Source: RUG705 sp934101175 (GTDB lineage Bacteria; Bacillota_I; Bacilli_A; RF39; UBA660). From it: a DNA stretch of 64,000 nt. The stretch is from assembly GCA_934101175.1 (NCBI GenBank), contig CAKOQC010000002.1:124001-188000 (forward strand), read 5' to 3'. A model generated the notes under the pieces. That model was not told the DNA's origin. It did not search any database and saw nothing but the letters and a program-made list of their open reading frames with translations. Shown here piece by piece: positions 1 to 9,324 of the stretch (position 1 is the stretch's first letter; each line of letters opens with the position of its first letter). A program made the translations under genes and the position numbers.

Positions 1-1
1 A

Positions 2-259
2 AATATTTATAATAATTATCATATTTGTGAAGAATTAATTAATCTTTTATTCAATGGAGAGTATAAATTTGTGATTATTACTAATGATGATTGGGTAAAA
101 TATAGAGATGAATATATTAATAATATTCGAAATGGTAAAAAATATGTTTTAAAAAATATAGAAAAAACATTAATTGATAATGAAATAATGGATAATGAGC
201 CAACTGTTGTTGATAAGTTGTTTGAATTAGTTGGCAATGATGTAATAGAATTTAAATAA
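2..259 (+). CDS. dnaX: DNA polymerase III gamma/tau subunit, C-terminal end (partial)
   Basis: An open frame runs in from the left edge and stops at 257-259, so only the last 85 codons are present and the true start lies outside. The fragment reads as an alpha/beta C-terminal segment (FVIITNDDW, VVDKLFELVGNDVIEFK) without motifs of its own. The call rests on context: the next two genes are ebfC and recR, the conserved dnaX-ebfC-recR order of Bacillota, and the spacing to ebfC is only 15 bases. The clamp-loader ATPase domains would lie upstream. An internal GTG at 71 is not a credible start because the frame is open before it. Confidence 0.75.
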   Translation, partial: NIYNNYHICEELINLLFNGEYKFVIITNDDWVKYRDEYINNIRNGKKYVLKNIEKTLIDNEIMDNEPTVVDKLFELVGNDVIEFK

Positions 260-274
260 GGAAAGGTGATAAAA

Positions 275-574
275 ATGAATATGCAAAAATTAATGCAAGA
301 GGCACAAAGGATGCAAGCACAATTACAAAAAGATCAAAAGGAATTAGAAAAGACTATTTATGAAGGAAAGTCTTCAAATGTAGAAATTGAAATTAATGGA
401 AAATATGAAGTTGTGAAAGTAAATATTGATTCTTTCGATAGTTTTAATTCTGATGATAAGGAAATGTTAGAAGATATGATTATGATAGCATTTAATGATG
501 CAGTTAAAAAAGTAGAAAAGGATAAAGAAAAAAAGATGGGTAAATATGGACAAGGACTTGCAGGTTTGATGTAA
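275..574 (+). CDS. ebfC: YbaB/EbfC family nucleoid-associated protein
   Basis: A 99-residue protein. The N-terminal helix MNMQKLMQEAQRMQAQLQK and the following acidic beta/alpha core are typical of the YbaB/EbfC family, dimeric DNA-binding nucleoid proteins that accompany dnaX and recR. I place the start at ATG 275, six bases after the strong Shine-Dalgarno GGAAAGGTG (260-268); an in-frame GTG at 266 overlaps that ribosome-binding site and is unlikely. The stop is followed one base later by the recR start, so the two are translationally coupled. The C-terminus KYGQGLAGLM is close to the family ending. Confidence 0.93.
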   Translation: MNMQKLMQEAQRMQAQLQKDQKELEKTIYEGKSSNVEIEINGKYEVVKVNIDSFDSFNSDDKEMLEDMIMIAFNDAVKKVEKDKEKKMGKYGQGLAGLM

Positions 575-575
575 T

Positions 576-1169
576 ATGTATCCGAATAGTATTAAGAATT
601 TAATTGATTGTTTAAAGAATTTGCCTGGTATAGGAGAAAAATCTGCTGAAAGAATGGCTTTTTCTATTTTGAATTTTGATCATGATAGATTGGATGAATT
701 TGGAAATGCAGTTTTAGCACTGAAAAATATTAAAAAATGTCCTATTTGTAATAATATTACTGATATGGATAAGTGTTATATTTGTAGTGATGATAATAGA
801 AGTAATGATACTATATTTGTTGTGGAAAAACCTAAGGATATAGTATTATTTGAAAAAATGGGTAATTATAAAGGAAAATATCATGTTTTGGGTGGACTTA
901 TTTCACCTATTGATGGTATTAATCCAGAAGATATAAATATTGATAGTTTAGTAAATAGAGTTAAAGATAATAATGTTTCGGAGGTAATAGTAGTTCTTAA
1001 ACCTAGTATTGAGGGAGAGACTACGATGCAATATATTAAGAAATTGTTATCTAAATATGATGTTAGAGTTTCAAAAATACCTATAGGTATTCCTATGGGA
1101 GCAGATATTGAGTATATAGATTCTATGACTTTAGAAATGGCTTTCGAGGATAGAAAAGAGGTATCATAA
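576..1169 (+). CDS. recR: Recombination mediator protein RecR
   Basis: 197 residues, the normal RecR length. Visible in order: helix-hairpin-helix LPGIGEKSAERMA (residues 16-28), a four-cysteine zinc finger (C55, C58, C67, C70), then a Toprim domain beginning around residue 78 (FVVEKPKDI). The family acts with RecF/RecO to load RecA onto gapped single-stranded DNA. The ATG lies one base after the ebfC stop with no separate ribosome-binding site, which suggests coupling. The order dnaX-ebfC-recR-bofA matches Bacillus. Confidence 0.96.
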   Translation: MYPNSIKNLIDCLKNLPGIGEKSAERMAFSILNFDHDRLDEFGNAVLALKNIKKCPICNNITDMDKCYICSDDNRSNDTIFVVEKPKDIVLFEKMGNYKGKYHVLGGLISPIDGINPEDINIDSLVNRVKDNNVSEVIVVLKPSIEGETTMQYIKKLLSKYDVRVSKIPIGIPMGADIEYIDSMTLEMAFEDRKEVS

Positions 1170-1207
1170 TTTTACTTTTTTTAGCATAACTTTAACTGGG
1201 TGATATT

Positions 1208-1396
1208 ATGCTTAAAAAAGTATTTAATATAATTAAAAAAATAATAGTAGCTGTTTTATTAATTTATGGTTATAATAAATTAGCATTACCTTTAAATGTT
1301 GTTATACCTTTAAATGTTATTACAATTTTTTTGGTATATATTGGTGGTATTCCTTCAATATTAATGTTAATATTATTCTCTTTAATATGTATTTGA
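1208..1396 (+). CDS. bofA: BofA-like pro-sigma-K processing inhibitor
   Basis: A 62-residue membrane protein with two hydrophobic segments (about 9-25 and 36-60). The second half, NVITIFLVYIGGIPSILML, matches the conserved BofA C-terminus (N..T...G..GIPG...L). Known BofA proteins hold the SpoIVFB protease inactive and so delay cleavage of pro-sigma-K in the mother cell; Bacillus BofA is about 87 residues, so this one is short at the N-terminus. Position immediately after recR is exactly that of Bacillus bofA, and a sigK gene with a pro-sequence lies at 62638-63342. It ends in TGA, showing that TGA is a stop codon here. Confidence 0.8.
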   Translation: MLKKVFNIIKKIIVAVLLIYGYNKLALPLNVVIPLNVITIFLVYIGGIPSILMLILFSLICI

Positions 1397-1412
1397 ATTT
1401 GAGGTGATGTAT

Positions 1413-2306
1413 GTGCTTGATTATTATATGGACAAGCAAAAGGAAGCATATGAGATATTGCATAATGAACTTATTAATGATAAGATAAGTCATGCTTATT
1501 TATTTGTTATTAATAATTATTCATTAGCAGATGATATGATACTTTCTTTTGTTAAAGATATTATAGGACAAAATCATACTGTTTCTGAAAGAGAAATAAT
1601 ATCTAAAAGAATAGATGATGGTAATTATTCTGAACTTAAAATTATAGAACCTGATGGTTTATATATTAAGAAACAACAAATAATTGATTTGCAACAGGAA
1701 TTTTCTAGATCTTCTTTAGAAGGAGATAGAAAAATATATATAATAAAAGATGCTGATAAGATGCGTACAGAAGCTGCTAATTCAATGCTTAAATTTCTTG
1801 AAGAGCCTGAAGGTAATATAGTAGCAATACTAGTTACAAATAATTATAATAATATGTTACAAACAATTATTTCAAGATGTCAATTAATAAAATTTCAGGA
1901 TGATACAGTAGAAAATATGGATAATGATAATTTAGGTACTATTATTGAGTTTTTGTTTAATATTGAGAAGTATGGTAATAAGACTTTTCTTAAGACAAAA
2001 GAGTTATGGTATGATAAGATTGACAGTAAGAATAGGGAGTTACTTATTTTACTTGTTGATATTATGATAGACTTTTATTATGATATTTATAAATATAAAA
2101 ACGAAAAAGTAATTAGTAATAAATATAGTGAATATTTAGAAAAAATAGATTTTATTAGGGATAATAATAGTGGAGAAAGAATATTAGAGAAAATAAACTA
2201 TTTACTTGAGGTAAAAGATGTTATTAAATTTAATGTGAATATAAATTTATTTATAGATAATTTAATTATAAATATAGGAGGTAGTAATGAGAGTAGTTGG
2301 TGTTAA
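1413..2306 (+). CDS. holB: DNA polymerase III delta-prime subunit
   Basis: About 297 residues. The hallmark is DADKMRTEAANSMLKFLEEP, the conserved clamp-loader 'sensor' segment, followed by VTNNYNNMLQTIISRCQLIKF (SRC box). There is no Walker A motif, as expected for delta-prime, which is an ATPase-dead clamp-loader subunit. The start is uncertain: GTG 1413 has GAGGTG six bases upstream, while GTG 1404, ATG 1407 and ATG 1428 are in-frame alternatives. The 3' end overlaps ricT by 20 bases. Bacillus has tmk, yaaQ and yaaR between bofA and holB; here they are absent. Confidence 0.9.
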   Translation: MLDYYMDKQKEAYEILHNELINDKISHAYLFVINNYSLADDMILSFVKDIIGQNHTVSEREIISKRIDDGNYSELKIIEPDGLYIKKQQIIDLQQEFSRSSLEGDRKIYIIKDADKMRTEAANSMLKFLEEPEGNIVAILVTNNYNNMLQTIISRCQLIKFQDDTVENMDNDNLGTIIEFLFNIEKYGNKTFLKTKELWYDKIDSKNRELLILLVDIMIDFYYDIYKYKNEKVISNKYSEYLEKIDFIRDNNSGERILEKINYLLEVKDVIKFNVNINLFIDNLIINIGGSNESSWC

Positions 2307-3078
2307 ATTAAATGAAGCTGGAAAGACTTATTATTTTGATGCAAAAGATGTTTCTGTAAAAGTGTATGATACAGTTATTGTAGAAACAGAAAAAGGTCTT
2401 CAATATGGACAAGTAGTTTGCTTTATTCCTGAAGATAATCTTGATAAAAAAATTGAATATAAGAAGATAATTAGATTAACAAATAGAAATGATTATAAAA
2501 AACATCAAAATAATTTAAAAGATGCTCATAAAGCTTTGATTAAATGTAATGAGTTAATTCTTAAGTATGATTTAGAAATGAAAGTAATTGATGCTAGTTA
2601 TACTTTTGATAGGGAACAATTAATTTTTCGCTTTTTAGCAGATGATAGAGTAGACTTTAGACAACTAGCGAAAGATTTAGGATCATTATTTAAAACAAGA
2701 ATTGAACTTCGTCAGGTAGGAATTAGAGATAAGGCAAAAGAAGTAGGAGGAATAGGGCCTTGTGGTAGAAAGCTTTGCTGTAATAACTTCTTAAAAGAAT
2801 TTGACAGTGTTTCAATTAATATGGCTAAAAACCAAAATTTATCATTAAATCCTTCTAAAATTAATGGTGTATGTGGACGTCTTTTATGCTGTTTAAAGTA
2901 TGAAAATGATAATTATAAAGAGTATAAAAAAGATTTACCTGAAGTAAATAGTAAAATTAAAAATGAGAAAGTAGAAGGAAAGGTATTATCAGTAGATGTA
3001 TTTAAGAAAAATTATAAAGTACTTACACCTACTGGTGATATTGTATTGGTAGAATTAAATAATGATAGTGAAAAATAG
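2287..3078 (+). CDS. ricT: PSP1-domain protein RicT (YaaT)
   Basis: 263 residues with an N-terminal PSP1 domain (VVGVKLNEAGKTYYFDA) and the diagnostic double cysteine motif CGRKLCC and CGRLLCC about 45 residues apart. In Bacillus RicT forms the RicAFT (YmcA-YlbF-YaaT) complex that binds [4Fe-4S] clusters and modulates RNase Y-dependent mRNA maturation and the phosphorelay to Spo0A; the cysteines are the presumed ligands. AGGAGG precedes ATG 2287. It overlaps holB upstream and the methyltransferase gene downstream, so it lies within one operon. Confidence 0.93.
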   Translation: MRVVGVKLNEAGKTYYFDAKDVSVKVYDTVIVETEKGLQYGQVVCFIPEDNLDKKIEYKKIIRLTNRNDYKKHQNNLKDAHKALIKCNELILKYDLEMKVIDASYTFDREQLIFRFLADDRVDFRQLAKDLGSLFKTRIELRQVGIRDKAKEVGGIGPCGRKLCCNNFLKEFDSVSINMAKNQNLSLNPSKINGVCGRLLCCLKYENDNYKEYKKDLPEVNSKIKNEKVEGKVLSVDVFKKNYKVLTPTGDIVLVELNNDSEK

Positions 3079-3784
3079 ATTACTTAACTTTTCTGATAAA
3101 ATAATATACCAAGATGATGATTGCTTCTTATTTTCATTAGATTCAATATTACTTCCAAATTTTGTCACGGTAAAATTGACTGATAAGAAGATTATTGATT
3201 TATGTTGTGGGAATGCTCCAGGACCTATGCTTTTATCTTTTAGAACGAAATCAAGGATTTTTGGGGTTGAAATACAAAAAGACATTTACGAACTAGGATT
3301 AAAGTCTGTTTTAGATAATAAAATGATGGATCAAATTACTTTGATATGTGATGATGTAAAAAATATAAGTCAACATTTTGATAGTGAAACATTTGATATT
3401 GTTACTTGTAATCCACCTTATTTTAAATATGAAAAGAATAGTCTTGTTAATACTAATGATAAAAAGGCTATTGCGAGACATGAGGTAATGATAAACTTGG
3501 AAGATATTTTAAAATCAGCTAATTATTTACTTAAAAATAAGGGAACTTTTGCAATGGTTCATAGACCTGATAGATTGATGGAAATATTTGATTTAATGAG
3601 AAAGTATAATTTAGAACCTAAGAAAATTAGATTTATTTATCCTAAAAAAGATAAAGAATGTAATATGATATTAATTGAAGGTATTAAGAATGGTAATGCT
3701 GGTCTTAAGATAATTAGTCCTTTAATTACTCATAATGAAGACGAAACTTATTGTGATGAAATAAGAGACATGTTTGGTAATTAA
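3062..3784 (+). CDS. YabB/TrmN6-type tRNA adenine-N6 methyltransferase
   Basis: 240 residues, class I Rossmann methyltransferase. The SAM-binding motif I is DLCCGNAPGPMLL and the catalytic NPPY motif (CNPPYFKYEK) is that of amino/N6-adenine methyltransferases. The family relative in E. coli is TrmN6, acting on A37 of tRNA1(Val); in Bacillus the same position holds yabB. ATG 3062 lies inside the end of ricT (17-base overlap), so translation is probably coupled. The GIY-YIG gene yazA, normally next, is missing and rsmI follows after 18 bases. The exact tRNA substrate is inferred. Confidence 0.87.
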   Translation: MIVKNRLLNFSDKIIYQDDDCFLFSLDSILLPNFVTVKLTDKKIIDLCCGNAPGPMLLSFRTKSRIFGVEIQKDIYELGLKSVLDNKMMDQITLICDDVKNISQHFDSETFDIVTCNPPYFKYEKNSLVNTNDKKAIARHEVMINLEDILKSANYLLKNKGTFAMVHRPDRLMEIFDLMRKYNLEPKKIRFIYPKKDKECNMILIEGIKNGNAGLKIISPLITHNEDETYCDEIRDMFGN

Positions 3785-3802
3785 TGGTTAGGAGGAGTAT
3801 AT

Positions 3803-4645
3803 ATGTGGCAAAATAGTTATGATGGTAGTCCTAGTGTTTATTTAGTTCCTACACCAATAGGAAACTTAGAAGATATGACTTTTAGGGCTATCAAGATACT
3901 AAAAATGGTTGATGTAATATTTTCAGAAGATACAAGAGTAACATTACAGTTACTTAATTATTTTGATATTAAGAATAAATTAATTCATTTGGATGATCAT
4001 AATGAAGATATAGTTAAAGATAGGGTAATTTCTTATTTGAAAGAAGGGAAAAATGTAGCTATTGTTACTGATAGAGGTACACCAATTATAAGTGATCCAG
4101 GATATAAAACGGTCAAATTTTTAAGAGATAATGGTTATAATGTTATTGCTTTACCTGGTGCTTGTGCTTTAGTGCCTGCAATAGTTGCTTCTTCAATAAG
4201 TTCAGAACATTTTACTTTTTATGGATTTTTATCTAGTAAAGAAAAAAAGATGTATGATGAACTTGAAAGTTTGAAAGATAATGAATATACTTTGATATTT
4301 TATGAAGCACCACATAGAATTCTAAAAACATTAAAAGCTATGTTAGAAGTTTTTGGAGATCGTTATATTAGCATTTCTAGAGAAATTTCTAAATTACATG
4401 AGAGTGTGTTTGTGGGTACTATTAGTCAAGCTCTTAACTCATTTAATGAAGTAAAAGGTGAATTTGTAATAGTAGTATCAGCTGGTGAAGAAATAATAGA
4501 TAGTGAAATGTCAATAATAGATAATGTTAATATGTATATAAAAAGTGGGTTATCTAGTATGGATGCTATAAAAAGAGTAGCTAAAGAACGTAAAATACCT
4601 AAGAATGTTGTATATTCAGAGTATCATATTGGTGGTGATAAATAA
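3803..4645 (+). CDS. rsmI: 16S rRNA (cytidine(1402)-2'-O)-methyltransferase RsmI
   Basis: 280 residues. The start reads SVYLVPTPIGNLEDMTFRAI, the signature of the RsmI branch of tetrapyrrole-methylase-fold enzymes; SEDTRVTLQLLNYF and ALPGACALVPAIVAS follow at the expected places. The enzyme 2'-O-methylates C1402 in the decoding centre with SAM. The start is supported by AGGAGGAG at 3789-3797. The TAA stop overlaps the pth ATG by one base. Confidence 0.96.
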   Translation: MWQNSYDGSPSVYLVPTPIGNLEDMTFRAIKILKMVDVIFSEDTRVTLQLLNYFDIKNKLIHLDDHNEDIVKDRVISYLKEGKNVAIVTDRGTPIISDPGYKTVKFLRDNGYNVIALPGACALVPAIVASSISSEHFTFYGFLSSKEKKMYDELESLKDNEYTLIFYEAPHRILKTLKAMLEVFGDRYISISREISKLHESVFVGTISQALNSFNEVKGEFVIVVSAGEEIIDSEMSIIDNVNMYIKSGLSSMDAIKRVAKERKIPKNVVYSEYHIGGDK

Positions 4646-5208
4646 TGAAATTGATTGTAGGATTAGGAAATCCAGGTAAAGAATATGTAAATACAAGACA
4701 TAACATTGGATTTATGTATTTAGACTATTTATATGGAAATGTTTTTCAAGAGAATAAAAAATTTAAGGCTTTAGAGTATATTACTACAATTAATGATGAG
4801 AAAGTAATAATTATAAAGCCACTTACTTATATGAATTTATCTGGAGAATCTGTAATTAAATATGTTAATTATTATAAGATTAAAACAGAAGATATTTTAG
4901 TTATACAAGATGATTTGGATATGGAAGTAGGAAGAAGTAAGTTATTATTTAAACATGGTGATGGTGGACATAATGGGATTAAAAATATTATTTTAAATAT
5001 TGGAAGTAATGAATTTTTAAGATTAAAAATAGGAATAGGAAAGAATAGTAGTATAGATACTAAAGATTATGTATTAGGAAAATTTAGTACTAATGAGATA
5101 AAGATATTAGAAAATAAATTTACTGACTTAAATAATTTTATTAATGATTATATTATTATGAATAGAGATGTGTTAATTGGAAAATATAATACTAAAATAG
5201 ATAAGTAG
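4645..5208 (+). CDS. pth: Peptidyl-tRNA hydrolase
   Basis: 187 residues, the normal length. Seen: GLGNPGKEY (6-14) with N9, the catalytic base region TRHNIGF (H19), NLSGESV, and DDLDMEVGRSKLLFKHGDGG with its conserved aspartate, then GHNGIKNI. Pth cleaves peptidyl-tRNAs that drop off ribosomes; in Bacillus its gene is also called spoVC and lies just before mfd, as here. The one-base overlap with rsmI and the 11-base gap to mfd indicate one transcript. Confidence 0.97.
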   Translation: MKLIVGLGNPGKEYVNTRHNIGFMYLDYLYGNVFQENKKFKALEYITTINDEKVIIIKPLTYMNLSGESVIKYVNYYKIKTEDILVIQDDLDMEVGRSKLLFKHGDGGHNGIKNIILNIGSNEFLRLKIGIGKNSSIDTKDYVLGKFSTNEIKILENKFTDLNNFINDYIIMNRDVLIGKYNTKIDK

Positions 5209-5219
5209 AAGGGATATAA

Positions 5220-8200
5220 ATGAAATTTTTTGATCATTTTTTTGAGATTCCTGAATTAGATAATTATAGTATATCAGGACTTAATAAAGAATTAACATGT
5301 ATTAATATATATGACACTTTTATTAAAAATAATAAAGGTGTTTTAGTAGTGGCTAGTAGTACTTATGTAGCTAATTTGTTATATCAAACTTTATTAAATT
5401 ATACGGATAAAGTATTGTTTTTTCCAATGGACGACTTTTTAACATCAGAAGCTATTGCTATTAGTCCAGAATTTAAAGTAGAAAGAATTAATACTCTTAA
5501 TGTAATTAGCAATGATGATAAATATATAGTAGTTACTAATTTAATGGGGGCTTTACGTTATTTACCTAATAAAGATTTATGGAAAAAATCACAAATATGT
5601 TTAAAAAAAGGAATGGATATTGATAGAGAAAAATTACTTAATTCTTTGTATGATTTAGGATATGAACGTGAAGTTTTAGTTAATGGAACTGGTAAAATAG
5701 GAGTTAGAGGTTATGTAATAGATATTTTTCCTACATCATATGAAAATGCCGTTAGAATTGAATTTTGGGGAGATACAATTGATTCAATTAAATATTTTGA
5801 TGTAGAAAGTCAACTTTCATTGGACGAAATTGATGAAGTAATGATATATCCATTTACAGAATTTATTTTAGATAAATATGATGAAGGTATCGAGAGAAAA
5901 CAAAAATATTTAGCACATTACAGTAATAATATATCATCTATAATGGGTTATTTTGATAAAGGAATAGTTTGTTATTATGATTTTGATATGCTTGTTAAAA
6001 GCTATGAATTACTTATATCTTCAATAGAGGAATACGATAATGAAAATAAGAGTAATATAGATACTAATTATATGTTTTCTTTAGCTGATATTCATGGCAA
6101 TAAGACAATTAATTATTATCACTATGATGGTGGAATAATTAATAAGAAGAATAATTATCAATATAGTTATAATTCAATTAATAAATATAACGGAGATTAT
6201 AATATTATAAAGGAAGATTTTAAAAAATATATAAATACTGGTAAAACAATAATTTTGTGCATAGATAATAAATCTAGTGCTAAGAGAATAGCAAATTATT
6301 TAGAAATAGATGATATTATTCTAACTGATGAGACGAAGATCATAGATAAGAGAATAAATCTTATTAATAAGAATATTTATGAGGGATTTATATATGGAAA
6401 TTATGTTATTATTGGAAGAAATGATTTATTTAATCAGAAGGAAGAAATAATTAAATATAAGAGTAAATATAAGATAGGTACTAGAATACAAGCTATTACA
6501 AATATTGAAATAGGAGATTATGTGGTACATGAAGCTTTTGGTATAGGTATATATCAAGGTTTATTTTCAATGGATAAGAATGGATTAAAGAAAGATTATA
6601 TAAAAATAATGTATGATGGAGGAGATTCATTATATATTCCTGTTGAAAACATAGATCGTATAAGTAAATTTACTGGTAAAGATGGTGTTGGAGTAAAGCT
6701 TAATAGTTTATCTAATGATAATTGGAAAAAGAAAAAAGGTAAAGTACGTGAAAAACTAGAGAGTATTGCTAAAGATTTATTGATGGTATCAGCAGAAAGA
6801 GAAATGACTCAAGGCTTTGCATTTTCTGCTGATGATGAGAATCAAGCACTATTTGATAGTGAATTTGTCTATACTGAAACGCCAGATCAGTTAAAGGCTA
6901 TTAATAAAATAAAAGAAGAAATGGAAAAAGATAAGCCAATGGATTTACTATTATGTGGAGATGTTGGTTATGGTAAAACAGAGGTAGCTTTTAGAGCAAT
7001 GTTTAAAGCAGTTAATGATGGAAAACAAGTAGCATATTTATGTCCTACTACTATTCTTTCTAATCAACAGTATAATTTGGCTAAACAAAGATTTGCTAGT
7101 TTTCCAGTTAATATAGTGCTTATCAACAGATTTGTTGATAAAAGTAAACAGACTAAAATAGTAGATGATTTAAAGAATGGTAAAATAGATATTGTTTTTG
7201 GTACTCATAGACTTCTTAGTGATGATATAGTATATAAGGATTTAGGATTATTAGTAGTAGATGAAGAACAAAGATTTGGAGTTACTCATAAGGAGAAAAT
7301 AAAAAAATATAAAGCTAATGTAGATGTACTTACATTATCAGCTACACCAATACCTAGAACTTTACAAATGTCTTTGACAGGAATTAGAAGTCTGGCATTG
7401 ATAGAGACACCTCCAAAAGAAAGATATCCAATTCAAACTTATGTTTTAGAAGAATCAGATTTAGTAATTAAAGATGCTATATATAAGGAATTATCTAGAG
7501 GAGGGCAAGTATTTATCTTGTTTAATAGTGTTGAGAAAATACAAGAAAAAGTGGTCGAAATTAGTAGATTAGTTCCAGAAGCTAAGATAGATTATGCACA
7601 TGGAAAAATGACTAAGGATCAATTAGAGACTAAAATGAATAATTTTATTCAAGAAAAATTTAATGTCTTAGTATGTACTACTATTATTGAGACAGGTATA
7701 GATATGCCTAATGTTAATACTTTAATTATAATAGATGCTGATAGATTTGGATTATCTCAATTATATCAAATTAGAGGTAGAATTGGACGTAGTAACAAAA
7801 TAGGATATGCATACTTAATGTATAGTAAACATAAATTTTTAAATGATATAGCTATAAAGAGACTGGATACAATTAAAGAGTTTACAGAATTAGGTAGTGG
7901 TTTTAAAATAGCAATGAGAGATTTGTCAATAAGAGGTGCTGGTGATATTTTAGGAAGAGAACAATCTGGATTTATTGACACTGTGGGAATAGATTTATAT
8001 TTGAAAATGTTAAACGATGCTATTAGAAAATCTAAGGGTGAAGAAATAGAAGAGGATGATGATAGCAAGAAGATTGATAAACCACTTATTAATGTATCAA
8101 CGCATATTTCAAATGATTATGTTATGGATACAGAACTTAAGATAATGATTCATAAAAAGATTAATGGGGTATATTCTTATGATAGTTTTTGTAAGGTAAA

Positions 8201-8543
8201 AGATGAATTAGAAGATAGATTTGGTAAGCTTAGTGAAGATATGATAATATACATGTATGAAGAATGGTTTGAAAAATTAGCTAAGAATTTAAATATTACA
8301 GAAGTATTAGAAGACAAGAATAGTGTCTCTTTAAAGTTACCGATGGAATTATCACAAAAAATACCTGGTAATGAATTATTTATGGAAAGCTATCAAATAA
8401 GTAAGAATTTTAGACTTAACTATAAAGATAAATCTATTATAATTATTTTAGATAAGAAAGATACTAGTAAGCAAAATATGATGTATTTGATAGGTATTTT
8501 AATTAAGATTAAAAATATGATATCTGAAGATAATAAACAATAA
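5220..8543 (+). CDS. mfd: Transcription-repair coupling factor Mfd
   Basis: 1107 residues. An N-terminal UvrB-homology region is followed by the RNA polymerase-interacting domain (IGDYVVHEAFGIGIYQG), then the SF2 translocase with Walker A GDVGYGKTEVAFRAMF, DEEQ box VVDEEQRFGV, TLSATPIPRTLQMSL, and motif VI QIRGRIGRS, and the TRCF C-terminal domain. It displaces stalled RNA polymerase and recruits UvrA. It is slightly shorter than Bacillus Mfd (1177). The stop codon lies in the loop of the terminator at 8529-8561. Confidence 0.97.
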   Translation: MKFFDHFFEIPELDNYSISGLNKELTCINIYDTFIKNNKGVLVVASSTYVANLLYQTLLNYTDKVLFFPMDDFLTSEAIAISPEFKVERINTLNVISNDDKYIVVTNLMGALRYLPNKDLWKKSQICLKKGMDIDREKLLNSLYDLGYEREVLVNGTGKIGVRGYVIDIFPTSYENAVRIEFWGDTIDSIKYFDVESQLSLDEIDEVMIYPFTEFILDKYDEGIERKQKYLAHYSNNISSIMGYFDKGIVCYYDFDMLVKSYELLISSIEEYDNENKSNIDTNYMFSLADIHGNKTINYYHYDGGIINKKNNYQYSYNSINKYNGDYNIIKEDFKKYINTGKTIILCIDNKSSAKRIANYLEIDDIILTDETKIIDKRINLINKNIYEGFIYGNYVIIGRNDLFNQKEEIIKYKSKYKIGTRIQAITNIEIGDYVVHEAFGIGIYQGLFSMDKNGLKKDYIKIMYDGGDSLYIPVENIDRISKFTGKDGVGVKLNSLSNDNWKKKKGKVREKLESIAKDLLMVSAEREMTQGFAFSADDENQALFDSEFVYTETPDQLKAINKIKEEMEKDKPMDLLLCGDVGYGKTEVAFRAMFKAVNDGKQVAYLCPTTILSNQQYNLAKQRFASFPVNIVLINRFVDKSKQTKIVDDLKNGKIDIVFGTHRLLSDDIVYKDLGLLVVDEEQRFGVTHKEKIKKYKANVDVLTLSATPIPRTLQMSLTGIRSLALIETPPKERYPIQTYVLEESDLVIKDAIYKELSRGGQVFILFNSVEKIQEKVVEISRLVPEAKIDYAHGKMTKDQLETKMNNFIQEKFNVLVCTTIIETGIDMPNVNTLIIIDADRFGLSQLYQIRGRIGRSNKIGYAYLMYSKHKFLNDIAIKRLDTIKEFTELGSGFKIAMRDLSIRGAGDILGREQSGFIDTVGIDLYLKMLNDAIRKSKGEEIEEDDDSKKIDKPLINVSTHISNDYVMDTELKIMIHKKINGVYSYDSFCKVKDELEDRFGKLSEDMIIYMYEEWFEKLAKNLNITEVLEDKNSVSLKLPMELSQKIPGNELFMESYQISKNFRLNYKDKSIIIILDKKDTSKQNMMYLIGILIKIKNMISEDNKQ

Positions 8544-8561
8544 TTGTTTATTATCTTTTTT
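8529..8561 (+). terminator. Rho-independent terminator of the dnaX-mfd operon
   Basis: A perfect 12-bp stem (8529-8540 with 8544-8555), a 3-base loop and a T-run at 8556-8561. The loop is the mfd TAA stop itself, so the last four sense codons form the stem. Confidence 0.88.
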
Positions 8562-8610
8562 GGTATATATATGTCTAAATTATCCAAAATAATTATGAAT
8601 GGAGGAAAAA

Positions 8611-9135
8611 ATGTCAACAGGAATTGTTAGAAGAATAGATGAACTTGGAAGAATAGTAATTCCAAAAGAAATTAGAAAGAGTTTGAGAATTAAGAATGGA
8701 GATAATTTAGAAATATTAGTAGAAGGAGATAATGTTACTTTAAGAAAATATTCACAAATAGAAAATGCTACTGATATGGCACAAATATATGCAGAATCAT
8801 TTTATCAAGTTCTTAAATATAATGTTATAGTAACTGATACTGATAAGATAGTGGCGGTAGCAGGTAATTTAAAGAAAAAATATTTAAATATGGGAATTAG
8901 TGAAACGGTAGAAAGAATGATAGAGAGAAGAGATTCTTTTGTAGAAAGAAAGAAAAAAGAAATAGAAATTAGTCCAGGACTTAGTGAATTTGGATACTAT
9001 ACAGTGTCTACAATTATTAATAATGGTGATTCTATAGGGGCTGTTATTATTCTATCTTTAGATACACCAATGTTAGAGCAAGAAGAAAAATTAGGAATGA
9101 TACTTTCTAATATGCTTAGTAATTATTTTGTATAA
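8611..9135 (+). CDS. spoVT: Stage V sporulation regulator SpoVT (AbrB family)
   Basis: 174 residues. The N-terminal AbrB swapped-hairpin DNA-binding domain reads STGIVRRIDELGRIVIPKEI and continues to about residue 50; the remainder is the GAF-like regulatory domain that separates SpoVT (178 residues in Bacillus) from the shorter AbrB. Its place after mfd is also that of spoVT. SpoVT tunes sigma-G-dependent forespore genes. The start is ATG 8611 directly behind GGAGG (8601-8605); an upstream in-frame ATG at 8599 includes the ribosome-binding site. It has its own terminator. Confidence 0.94.
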   Translation: MSTGIVRRIDELGRIVIPKEIRKSLRIKNGDNLEILVEGDNVTLRKYSQIENATDMAQIYAESFYQVLKYNVIVTDTDKIVAVAGNLKKKYLNMGISETVERMIERRDSFVERKKKEIEISPGLSEFGYYTVSTIINNGDSIGAVIILSLDTPMLEQEEKLGMILSNMLSNYFV

Positions 9136-9145
9136 TATAAAAACT

Positions 9146-9174
9146 AAAATTACAATGTTAATTTTGCTTTTTTT
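9146..9174 (+). terminator. Terminator after spoVT
   Basis: Seven-base stem AAAATTA (9146-9152) with TAATTTT (9159-9165), six-base loop, then GC and a run of seven T. All A-T stem, so moderate strength. Confidence 0.65.
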
Positions 9175-9288
9175 ATATATATGTATGTAGTAGATATTAG
9201 TTTTCTGGTGTAGATCACTTTATGTATAAATATTTTTAAATTATGTAGAGTATAATTTCTAAAAAATAAATATCTTTTTAATTTTTGA

Positions 9289-9317
9289 TTGCATGTAATA
9301 AAAAGCTGTGTTATAAT
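9289..9317 (+). promoter_or_regulatory. Sigma-A promoter of the T-box leader / dut-metG operon
   Basis: -35 TTGCAT (9289-9294), 17-base spacer, perfect -10 TATAAT (9312-9317). Transcription would begin near 9324, just before the T-box stem I. Confidence 0.8.
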
Positions 9318-9324
9318 ACATGTA

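Noticed and set aside
19..237. 72-codon minus-strand frame at the left edge
   Set aside because: It is antisense to the dnaX end and has no ribosome-binding site.
1208..1396. TGA read as tryptophan (mycoplasma code)
   Set aside because: TGA ends several well-bounded genes (bofA, the thioredoxin-like gene, DUF951, ASCH), and all tryptophans are TGG.
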